From NCBI GenBank assembly GCA_045122835.1, contig JBGVIB010000067.1:1-9699 (forward strand): 9,699 bases of DNA, given 5' to 3'. The notes under the pieces were generated by a model. The model saw only the letters and a list, made by a program, of their open reading frames with translations. It searched no databases and was not told the origin of the DNA. This document shows positions 1 to 5,837 of the stretch, one piece after another. Source of the stretch: JBGVMW01 sp045122835 (lineage in GTDB: Bacteria; Bacillota; Clostridia; Lachnospirales; Lachnospiraceae). The position numbers were made by a program, and so were the translations under genes. The number at the start of each line of letters is the position of its first letter. The first letter of the stretch is position 1.

Positions 1-55
1 TCCTATAAGTGAGAGAGTAATAGTTTTTAATAAGAAACGATTACTTTTGAAAAGA

Positions 56-76
56 AATGGTATGCGCATAACCATT
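56..76. promoter_or_regulatory. Dyad upstream of xis, possible operator
   Basis: An inverted repeat AATGGT (56-61) / ACCATT (71-76) surrounds the 10-bp palindrome TATGCGCATA (61-70). It lies about 95 bp before the excisionase start, in otherwise AT-rich, gene-free sequence, and overlaps TATAAC (76-81), which could be a -10 box, although no -35 at proper spacing is convincing. A dimeric regulator site is inferred from symmetry alone. The rest of 1-171 shows no clear gene; a reading frame open from 2 to a TGA at 83-85 could be the tail of an upstream gene, but I do not recognise it. Confidence 0.25.
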
Positions 77-171
77 ATAACATGACACAAACAAATGTTC
101 TATGTTTTTGGAGAAAAAACAGAAATTTATTTGTGTTTGGCTTAGAAATAGGATTTTGAGGAGGTAGAAAA

Positions 172-351
172 ATGAAGGATAAGGCTTTATTGACTGTAAA
201 AGAGTTTTGCTCTTATTTGGGGATTGGTCAGACAAAGGCACGTGAGTTGTTGGCTGAAAATGCTGATGTATTTGCGATTCGCATAGGAAACAGACTGTAT
301 GCTCACAAGGGCAAGCTGGACGAATGGCTTTTGAATCAGATTGGATGCTAG
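172..351 (+). CDS. xis: Excisionase (Xis) of a Tn916-like integrative element
   Basis: This 59-aa basic protein fits the small recombination directionality factors of Tn916-type elements, which bind DNA near the element end and bias the integrase towards excision. Residues 6-27 form a helix-turn-helix of the excisionase/MerR-like type (LTVKEFCSYLGIG, then TKARELLAE). A short wing follows (RIGNRLYAHKGKLDEWL, about 39-55). The length matches the family (about 55-70 aa). The start at 172 is set by a strong GAGGAGGT site (158-165), six bases upstream. It sits directly before int on the same strand, the usual xis-int order at the element's integration end. No promoter of its own is certain. Family is secure from fold pattern and context; the exact subfamily is not. 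Confidence 0.85.
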   Translation: MKDKALLTVKEFCSYLGIGQTKARELLAENADVFAIRIGNRLYAHKGKLDEWLLNQIGC

Positions 352-368
352 GAGAAATTCCATTTGTA

Positions 369-400
369 AAAAGACCATGAATTTATTAAAAGACCATGAA
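369..400. repeat. Two 13-bp direct repeats between xis and int
   Basis: AAAAGACCATGAA occurs exactly at 369-381 and 388-400, so the copies start 19 bp apart, about two helical turns. They end 5 bp before the -35 box of the int promoter (406-411). This placement suits a pair of protein binding sites on the same DNA face, for a repressor, Xis or the integrase arm-binding domain. Tn916-family elements carry direct-repeat integrase sites near their ends, but identity with those cannot be claimed here. Confidence 0.5.
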
Positions 401-405
401 ACTAA

Positions 406-434
406 TTGAAAATTAAGCGTGTATATGATATAAT
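406..434 (+). promoter_or_regulatory. Sigma-A type promoter for int
   Basis: TTGAAA (406-411) and a perfect TATAAT (429-434) are separated by 17 bp. Transcription should start near 441 and give a leader of about 130 nt before the integrase start at 570. The spacer contains AGCGTGTATAT (416-426), one arm of an 11-bp inverted repeat whose other arm is at 545-555, next to the int ribosome site. A protein binding that arm would cover the promoter. Confidence 0.75.
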
Positions 435-440
435 GAGCCT

Positions 441-569
441 TGCAGAGCTCCGTGCTTGCACGAAGAGCTCTATAAGGCGAATGCCTTCACGGAGACGTAA
501 GTCGACGTGCTATAATCGGATGGACTGATGGTTCCTTTCAACGTATATACACGCTGGAAGGAGGCAGAT
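441..569 (+). promoter_or_regulatory. Highly structured int leader RNA
   Basis: From the predicted start near 441 the leader can fold into a hairpin of AGAGCTC (444-450) / GAGCTCT (465-471), continuing as CGTG (451-454) / CACG (459-462) with a CUUG tetraloop and an AA bulge. Next come AAGGC (474-478) / GCCTT (483-487) with loop GAAT, and GAC/GTC (494-496/501-503) with a GUAA tetraloop. An alternative pairing CTCCGTG (448-454) / CACGGAG (488-494) would break the first hairpin. Near the end, CCTTTC (534-539) can pair with GGAAGG (556-561) of the ribosome site, with one G-U pair. The pairings are seen; a switch is inferred. A second, extended -10 (TGCTATAAT, 508-516) lies inside the leader. Confidence 0.45.
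508..516 (+). promoter_or_regulatory. Possible second int promoter (extended -10)
   Basis: TGC followed by TATAAT (511-516) is a perfect extended -10. No good -35 is present at 16-18 bp. A transcript from here would start near 523 and lack the leader hairpins while keeping the possible ribosome-site hairpin (534-561). It could equally be a chance match. Confidence 0.3.
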
Positions 570-1711
570 ATGGGTAAATCCATAAAAGGTAAAGAACTTG
601 GTAAAGGCATTACGCAGAGAAAGAGTGATGGACTTTATCAGGGACGATTTGTGAATCGTTTCGGCAAGACGCAGACTATATACGCAAGTAGCTTGAATGA
701 ACTTCGTAAAAGGATGCGTGAGGAACAGTATGAGGATGAGAAGGCACTGAATGTTGTCACCAAGGATGTAACCCTTGATGAGTGGTATGAGATTTGGATG
801 AATACCTGTAAGAAGAATTGCAGGAATTCCACTAAGGAATCCTATTCCACACATTATAAGCGGATACAGAAGGAGCTTGGGTGGCGTAAGCTGACATCGT
901 TAAACCTGATTATCATGCAGAATGCACTCAATGAGCTTGTTTCTGATAATGCCAGAAAGAACACGAAAAGATTCTGGTGGATATGCTGGAAAAGGCAATC
1001 GACTCTGATTTACTTACAAAAAATGTTGCAAAGCAATTAAACACGGTGATTTCCAAGGAAGATAAGAAGGAAAGACGTGTACTGACGGTAAGTGAAGCAG
1101 AGTTGTTTTTAGGTGAGGCACAGAGTAGTTTCTACTATAATCTGTTTGTGCTTGCCATAGAAACCGGAATGCGTATCGGTGAGCTTTGTGGTGTTCAGTG
1201 GAAGGACATTGATTTTGAAAAGAAGGTACTGTATGTCCGTCATACATTATGCTATTTTCAAAAAGGTGGTAAGTACATTTTTGAGATGCATGATGCAAAG
1301 ACCAAGAATGGAAGACGAACGATTCCATTAACCACGAGGGCGTTGGAGGCATTGAAACGACAGCGCATTCAAAAACAGAAGATTCTCTTTAAGGGAATCG
1401 AAACAGAGGAACAGTACAGGGGCTTGGTGTTTGTTACGAAAAACAACAGACCTACACAACAGTTCATAGTGCAGGAGGCAATCGGTGCCATTGTAAACCG
1501 GATTCGAAAAGAGCATCCTGACTATGAGATGTTTTCACCACATTGCTTAAGACATACTTTTGCAACCAGAGCGATTGAGAACGGAATGCAGCCAAAGACA
1601 TTACAGAAGATTCTCGGACATGGCTCCTTGCAGATGACAATGGATTTGTATTGTCATGTGACAGAGGATACACTGTTTACAGAGATGATGAAGATGGAGA
1701 GAGCTGTGTAG
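570..1711 (+). pseudogene. int: Tyrosine integrase, split by a frameshift
   Basis: This encodes a Tn916/lambda-type tyrosine recombinase for element integration and excision. Reading begins at ATG 570, five bases after GGAGG (560-564); the in-frame ATG at 528 has no comparable site. The first frame runs to a stop at 1040, but the family sequence continues in another frame from 971 to 1711. Restoring one A in the run at 966-969 joins them into a 380-aa protein, a normal length. Residues ~10-55 are the arm-DNA-binding domain, ~65-150 the core-binding SAM-like domain, ~175-370 the catalytic domain. All catalytic residues survive: Arg202 (MRIGEL), Lys244 (AKTKNG), His325/Arg328 (HCLRH), His351 (LGHG), Tyr361 (DLYCH). 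The shift is a true deletion, a sequencing error in a homopolymer, or less likely programmed: no standard slippery heptamer is present. Confidence 0.8.
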
Positions 1712-1831
1712 CCATGCACCTCGAAAGCGGAGCTTTCTCGGTCACGGCTGTTGCCGTATACGTCTAAGCTTGAACTTGTCCTTATGTGTGCAAGCACCCA
1801 ACGGACAATTCAATCTTATCCGTGCATGGCT
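1710..1831 (+). other. Multibranched structured element after int, candidate RNA
   Basis: AGCCATGCAC (1710-1719) pairs perfectly with GTGCATGGCT (1822-1831), starting inside the int stop codon. The closed interval holds three hairpins. They are GAAAGC (1723-1728) / GCTTTC (1732-1737); ACGGC (1744-1748) / GCCGT (1753-1757) with loop TGTT; and a long arm, TTGAA (1770-1774) plus TTGTCC (1776-1781) against GGACAATTCAA (1803-1813) with one bulged C, capped by GTG-CAAG-CAC (1788-1797). This is a four-way-junction fold of about 120 nt. No T-run follows, so it is not a simple terminator. I do not recognise a known RNA family. It could be an element-end RNA, an mRNA-stabilising 3' fold or a DNA structure for recombination. 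Confidence 0.45.
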
Positions 1832-1875
1832 CGTAGCTAGCGTGCAAAGTGTGTAGTAAGGCTATTTTGAGAATA

Positions 1876-1909
1876 AGGGGTTCTCCGGAACCCCTGTAAA
1901 TACAGGAGG
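1876..1909 (+). promoter_or_regulatory. pyrE leader with two exclusive hairpins at the ribosome site
   Basis: AGGGGTTC (1876-1883) pairs with GAACCCCT (1888-1895) around a TCCG tetraloop. The bases just after can form CCTGT (1893-1897) / ACAGG (1902-1906) with loop AAAT, which would bury the front of the pyrE ribosome site AGGAGG (1904-1909). Both use 1893-1895, so only one can exist at a time. No T-run follows the first hairpin, so it is not a classical terminator, and the sequence does not match a PyrR binding loop I would recognise. No clear promoter for pyrE is seen in 1832-1875. Confidence 0.4.
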
Positions 1910-1919
1910 TTTTTATAAA

Positions 1920-2594
1920 ATGGAACAGTATAAACAGGAATTTATTGAATTTATGGTAGGGTGTGACGTATTAAAATTTGGAGATTTTACTTTAAAAAGC
2001 GGAAGAAAATCTCCATTTTTTATGAATGCAGGTGCTTATGTAACAGGAAAGCAGCTTCGCAAGTTAGGCGAATACTATGCAAAGGCAATTTATGAGCATT
2101 ATGGTGCGGATTTTGATGTATTATTTGGACCAGCTTATAAGGGAATTCCACTTAGCGTAGCAACTACTATGGCATTTAGTGAGCTGTATGGAAAAGAAAT
2201 CCGTTACTGCTCAAATAGAAAAGAGATAAAAGACCATGGCGATACAGGAATTTTGTTAGGAAGCCCAATTCATGACGGAGATAAAGTGGTAATCATTGAA
2301 GATGTAACAACTTCCGGTAAGTCAATTGAAGAAACGTTCCCAATCATTATGGAGCAGGGAGATGTGGAAATCGTTGGACTTATGGTATCCTTAAACCGCA
2401 TGGAGCGCGGAAAAGGAGAGCAGAGTGCATTAGTAGAAATCAAAGAAAAATATGGTTTCCCGGCAAATGCAATCGTAACTATGGAAGATGTAGTAGAGCA
2501 TCTGTATAATAAGCCATGCAATGGAAAAATTGTAATTGATGATGTATGTAAAGTAGCAATTGACGCATACTATGAACAGTATGGAGTCAAATAG
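1920..2594 (+). CDS. pyrE: Orotate phosphoribosyltransferase
   Basis: PyrE joins orotate to PRPP to give orotidine 5'-monophosphate, the fifth step of de novo pyrimidine synthesis, in the cytoplasm. The 224-aa product has the PRPP-binding signature VVIIEDVTTSG (123-133), the N-terminal FTLKSGRKSPFF stretch (23-34) and GPAYKGIPL (70-78) of the clostridial-type enzyme; length is normal. The start follows AGGAGG (1904-1909) by ten bases. In many Clostridia pyrE lies after pyrD and other pyr genes; here the mobile element end lies directly upstream and no other pyr gene is in the window, so its usual neighbours are lost, displaced or beyond the element. It heads a tight run of five genes with no internal terminator. 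The hairpins in its leader suggest post-transcriptional control. Confidence 0.96.
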   Translation: MEQYKQEFIEFMVGCDVLKFGDFTLKSGRKSPFFMNAGAYVTGKQLRKLGEYYAKAIYEHYGADFDVLFGPAYKGIPLSVATTMAFSELYGKEIRYCSNRKEIKDHGDTGILLGSPIHDGDKVVIIEDVTTSGKSIEETFPIIMEQGDVEIVGLMVSLNRMERGKGEQSALVEIKEKYGFPANAIVTMEDVVEHLYNKPCNGKIVIDDVCKVAIDAYYEQYGVK

Positions 2595-2605
2595 GAGTAG
2601 GTCAT

Positions 2606-2758
2606 ATGAATGAAAAAGCGTATAAAACGATGAAGCGTGCAGGTGCAGGCAGTATTGTAATAGGAATTATCGCATTAGTAACAGGATTGACAACAGGAAT
2701 CATTTTATTAATTCAGGGTGGCAGATTATTGAAAAATAAATCTACCTTACTGTTTTAG
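2606..2758 (+). CDS. Small one-helix membrane protein, function unknown
   Basis: This is a 50-aa gene. A basic N-terminus (MNEKAYKTMKRAGAG) is followed by one clear membrane helix (about residues 15-38, rich in Ile, Leu, Gly and Thr) and a basic tail (GGRLLKNKSTLLF). It has AGGAG (2593-2597) eight bases before the ATG, and starts 11 bp after the pyrE stop. Its stop is 3 bp before the next start, so it seems part of the pyrE run and may couple translation into the VanZ-like gene. Positive charges on both ends do not settle topology. I do not recognise a family. The ribosome site, coding-like composition and gene packing support it as real. Confidence 0.7.
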   Translation: MNEKAYKTMKRAGAGSIVIGIIALVTGLTTGIILLIQGGRLLKNKSTLLF

Positions 2759-2761
2759 TAC

Positions 2762-3220
2762 ATGAAGGCAAAGGACAAATATCACTTTCTGTTAATGCTT
2801 AGTTTTATTGCCTATATTGGAATATTGTTTTACTTTACGATTTTGTCAGAAGCTTATGGCAGAACAGAAAGCCATGCGGAATATAGGTACAATCTAAAGC
2901 TGTTTGATACGATTCTTTTGTACGTAAAATATAAGAATCTGGTGGGAATGAAGGCTGTAATTATTAATATTTTAGGAAATATAGCAGCTTTCATGCCCTT
3001 TGGACTCCTGGTGCCAATTTTGAGAAAAAAGCCGGTGGGAGCTTTCCTGATTCTGCTTCTTTCCTTTGATTTTAGTATGCTTATTGAAGTTATGCAGTTG
3101 ATTTTCAAGGTGGGAAGTTTTGATGTGGATGATTTGTTTTTGAACACCATAGGTGGTCTGGCAGGATTTATATGCTGGAAATTTGGACAGCGGATAGCGA
3201 AACAGAAAGTGGATAGATAA
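2762..3220 (+). CDS. VanZ-like family membrane protein
   Basis: This 152-aa protein has about four membrane helices (near 8-27, 64-86, 92-115 and 125-141). Between them are the VanZ-like signatures: NILGNIAAFMPFG (69-81), an E-x-x-Q pair (Glu109, Gln112), and DVDDLFLNTIGG (121-132). The family takes its name from VanZ of the vancomycin resistance cluster, which gives low-level teicoplanin resistance. Most chromosomal members have no proven role, so resistance should not be assumed. There is no good ribosome site before ATG 2762; the start is 3 bp after the stop of the 50-aa gene, so translation probably depends on re-initiation by ribosomes finishing that gene. It is followed after 17 bp by another membrane protein. 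Confidence 0.85.
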   Translation: MKAKDKYHFLLMLSFIAYIGILFYFTILSEAYGRTESHAEYRYNLKLFDTILLYVKYKNLVGMKAVIINILGNIAAFMPFGLLVPILRKKPVGAFLILLLSFDFSMLIEVMQLIFKVGSFDVDDLFLNTIGGLAGFICWKFGQRIAKQKVDR

Positions 3221-3237
3221 GGAATAGGAAGTAATTT

Positions 3238-3552
3238 ATGTTTCGTTTACGAAAATATATTTATACGGATAAAAAGCATGCAGCAAAGGGAATATTAGGA
3301 ACGGTTCTTGCCGGTCTGGCCCTTGCTGTTTTTGTGCTTGTAGTGTATTATTCTTTTAAAGAAAAGGGGCAGGCGGATGTGACAATCTCTACCTTGGGAT
3401 TTACGTCCATCAGTTTGTCCATTGTAGGTCTTACCTCATCCATAATGAGTTTTTGGGAAGAAGAAAAGTATTATATTTTTTCAAAAATAGGTGCAATCAG
3501 CAATATATTGATGTTGTTTTTATGGATGTGCATATTTCTGATAGGAGTGTAA
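3238..3552 (+). CDS. Three-helix membrane protein, possibly DUF6142-like
   Basis: The product is 104 aa. A basic N-terminus (MFRLRKYIYTDKKHAAKG) precedes three predicted membrane helices, about 18-40, 50-71 and 82-103. There is no signal peptidase site, no cysteine cluster and no catalytic motif. AGGAAG lies about six bases before the start. The size, the basic first segment and the neighbourhood resemble small conserved Lachnospiraceae membrane proteins that I recall as DUF6142, but this assignment is from memory and uncertain. It sits between the VanZ-like gene and the aminopeptidase with a 4-bp gap to the latter, and its last codons contain the aminopeptidase ribosome site, so the two are likely co-translated. 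Confidence 0.65.
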   Translation: MFRLRKYIYTDKKHAAKGILGTVLAGLALAVFVLVVYYSFKEKGQADVTISTLGFTSISLSIVGLTSSIMSFWEEEKYYIFSKIGAISNILMLFLWMCIFLIGV

Positions 3553-3556
3553 TGAT

Positions 3557-5632
3557 ATGAATTATTACCATGTGTTTGAAGAAAATGAAGCAGTAAGGGA
3601 GCGTATGGAGCTTTCTTTGGAGCGAATTGAAGAACTGGTAAAGGAAAATGATGCACCAGCTCCTTATAAGGATTATTTTGAAAAAACTGCGAAATTCATT
3701 TTGTATATGAAAGAAATAAAGGAATTGGTGGAAACTGGAAAGCTGTATGAACTGTCTTTAGACAAATTGCAGAATATCAACCATGCCATGTATGAGGATA
3801 TTTTGCCTTCGCACTATGACAGTAGCTATGCCAATCCGGCTTACAGTGTAAAGCATCTTGGTGAGATATATGGACAGATGCTATGCTTTTTGTATACAGA
3901 AATTCGAGGCATGATTGTGTATGTTCATGAGGGAAGAATGGAAGAATATACCATACTTTGTGAGCTTTTTGTTGAGATTTACAATCTGTTTGAGCAGGAG
4001 AACTTGCCGGAACCAAAAGAAGTGAAAGACGCACTTTACTGGTTTATTAGCGATTATAGCGATATTACAGTTACCTATCGGATAAGGGAAGCATTAGACG
4101 TCTCCCTTAATTTTGCCACAGATATCATTATGAAATCTGATTTATCGGATTTGAGATATCTCTATTATTATGGTGAATATATTGGCAGAAATGAGATAGA
4201 GACAGCGAAGCATCTTATGACATTGCCAGCAGAAAAGATAGTGTCAATGGCTGCTACTTATACAGAAGGCTATCGCAAAGGTTTTGAAGTAGCAGGCATT
4301 GATTTGTCTAAGAAAAAAACAGTGAATGTACGTTTTCCGGTGGGCTTTGAAGCAGTTATGCGGGAAGCAGTGAAGCAGTTTAAGGAAATAGGATTAGAAT
4401 GTGTTATTTATCGCGCAGCCGTAAATTCTATTAACAAAAACAAGAATCATCGAATTGGTTATACATCTACTCCGGCGAATAAGCAGTACGATTATGACCA
4501 TAAGGATGATAATGCATTGTACTTAGACAGCAACTTCAATGAGCGGAAATTAGGTGTTCTTCGCAGTGCTTACGAAGAATACAAGCAGCTAGCGGCGGTA
4601 CATGCAGGTCCTGCTGTGGTGGAAACCTTTGGAGAAGTTCCCTTTGTACCTTCTTATTGTGAAGAAGCATATCATCTTACAAAAAAACAGGAAAAGTTAA
4701 GTGTTGCTTATTCTAATGAGTCCGGTCAGATTGTTAATGAATACATTCCGGGGGATGAGAGAAGCTTTACCATAATTGCTTATCCGTTGCCAGAGATTGG
4801 TGACAACTATCCGGAATTATTTGAGGAAATAGTAAAAATCAATACCCTGGATTATGAGTTATATGCCATTCTTCAGCAGAAAATGATTGAAGTATTAGAT
4901 AAAGGTGACACAGTAGAAATTGAGGGAAGTGGCGACAATCAGACGAAACTTACCATACAGCTTCCACCATTGGAGGATCTGACTACTCAGACCAATTTTG
5001 AAAACTGTGTAGCAGATGTGAACATTCCTGTTGGAGAAGTATTTACCTCACCAAAACTGACTGGAACAAGTGGTGTGCTTCATGTTAGTGAAGTATACCT
5101 AAATGAATTAAAATTTATTGATTTAAAAATTACTTTTACAGACGGAATGATTTCTGATTATAGCTGTAGCAATTTTGAGTTGGATGAGGAAAACCGGAAG
5201 TATATCAAAGAAAATATCATGATGAATCATGACACCCTTCCAATGGGAGAATTTGCAATCGGTACCAACACAACTGCATATGTGATGGCTGAGAAGTATC
5301 AGATAGGTGATAAACTTCCTATTTTAATCGCAGAAAAAATGGGACCACATTTTGCAGTTGGTGACACCTGTTATTCCTGGGCAGAGGACAGCAAGACCTA
5401 CAACCCAGATGGCAGACAGATTATGGCAAAAGATAACGAGGTGTCCATTTTACGCAAGGAAGATGTCAGCAAAGCATATATGAACTGTCATACGGATATT
5501 ACGATTCCTTATAAGGAACTTAAGGAATTGGCAGTTGTTACAAAAGATGGAGGCAGAATACCGATTATTCGCGATGGAAGGTTTGTGTTGGAAGGGACAG
5601 AGGAATTGAATCGACCGTTTGCAGAGTTGTAA
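3557..5632 (+). CDS. M29-family metallo-aminopeptidase with long N-terminal extension
   Basis: This 691-aa protein carries the M29 (AmpS/PepS/aminopeptidase T) metal site in its last 200 residues: GEVFTSP (Glu494), GEFAIGTNT (Glu565), EKMGPHFAVGDT (Glu593, His598), Tyr606 and CHTDITI (His645, Asp647). These match the two-metal ligands and catalytic tyrosine of the family, which removes N-terminal amino acids from peptides in the cytoplasm. Classical M29 enzymes have about 410 aa. Here about 280 extra residues precede the enzyme core, mostly helical, acidic and tyrosine-rich, with no signal peptide or membrane helix. The function of that region is unknown to me. The start follows AGGAG (3542-3546) by ten bases, 4 bp after the previous gene. 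Specificity cannot be read from sequence. No convincing terminator follows. Confidence 0.85.
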   Translation: MNYYHVFEENEAVRERMELSLERIEELVKENDAPAPYKDYFEKTAKFILYMKEIKELVETGKLYELSLDKLQNINHAMYEDILPSHYDSSYANPAYSVKHLGEIYGQMLCFLYTEIRGMIVYVHEGRMEEYTILCELFVEIYNLFEQENLPEPKEVKDALYWFISDYSDITVTYRIREALDVSLNFATDIIMKSDLSDLRYLYYYGEYIGRNEIETAKHLMTLPAEKIVSMAATYTEGYRKGFEVAGIDLSKKKTVNVRFPVGFEAVMREAVKQFKEIGLECVIYRAAVNSINKNKNHRIGYTSTPANKQYDYDHKDDNALYLDSNFNERKLGVLRSAYEEYKQLAAVHAGPAVVETFGEVPFVPSYCEEAYHLTKKQEKLSVAYSNESGQIVNEYIPGDERSFTIIAYPLPEIGDNYPELFEEIVKINTLDYELYAILQQKMIEVLDKGDTVEIEGSGDNQTKLTIQLPPLEDLTTQTNFENCVADVNIPVGEVFTSPKLTGTSGVLHVSEVYLNELKFIDLKITFTDGMISDYSCSNFELDEENRKYIKENIMMNHDTLPMGEFAIGTNTTAYVMAEKYQIGDKLPILIAEKMGPHFAVGDTCYSWAEDSKTYNPDGRQIMAKDNEVSILRKEDVSKAYMNCHTDITIPYKELKELAVVTKDGGRIPIIRDGRFVLEGTEELNRPFAEL

Positions 5633-5713
5633 GAAGTGTTTCAAATTCTGGTTTGTGGGGGTGTTGAATCATAACAAATAATAGAATATTACCCCAAATA
5701 ATGAGAAAAACAG

Positions 5714-5742
5714 TTGCAGTAAAAGTAAAAATAACGTATACT
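5714..5742 (+). promoter_or_regulatory. Sigma-A type promoter of the purE cluster
   Basis: TTGCAG (5714-5719) and TATACT (5737-5742) are 17 bp apart, giving a predicted start near 5749 and a leader of about 90 nt. An inverted repeat ATAACG (5731-5736) / CGTTAT (5760-5765) spans the -10 box and start point, with CGTA (5735-5738) / TACG (5746-5749) nested inside, a plausible operator. I see no purine (xpt-type) or PRPP riboswitch core. Confidence 0.7.
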
Positions 5743-5781
5743 TGTTACGGATTCTGTCGCGTTATGACATGACAATCTGGC

Positions 5782-5805
5782 GGCAACAAGGATTTTACTG
5801 TTGCC
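5782..5805 (+). promoter_or_regulatory. Hairpin in the purE leader
   Basis: GGCAAC (5782-5787) pairs perfectly with GTTGCC (5800-5805) around a 12-nt loop, inside the leader and 18 bases before the AAGGAGA ribosome site (5824-5830). No T-run follows, so it is not a terminator. It could affect RNA stability or be half of a regulatory fold; that is inference. Confidence 0.35.
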
Positions 5806-5837
5806 CGAATATGAAAGATAGAAAAGGAGAATGACGA

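Noticed and set aside
440..560. Self-cleaving ribozyme in the int leader, prompted by CTGATGG at 525-531
   Set aside because: The hammerhead core is incomplete: no GAAA segment in the right arrangement on either strand.
528..569. Upstream in-frame ATG (528) extending the integrase by 14 residues
   Set aside because: It lacks a good ribosome site and the extra residues are encoded by the leader, including the second inverted-repeat arm and the GGAAGGAGG site that clearly serves ATG 570.
2228..2238. Third copy of AAAAGACCATG inside pyrE
   Set aside because: It lies within coding sequence (Lys-Asp-His-Gly), is shorter than the pair at 369-400 and is not paired, so it is likely chance.
5652..5698. 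Possible terminator after the aminopeptidase (GGGG ... CCCC with flanking TTT/AAA)
   Set aside because: The stem is bulged, the loop is about 28 nt or more and no T-run follows.
5735..5810. PurBox-like or purine riboswitch signal before purE
   Set aside because: Only partial matches (for example CCCGAATAT at 5804-5812) are present, without a paired box or the conserved riboswitch core.
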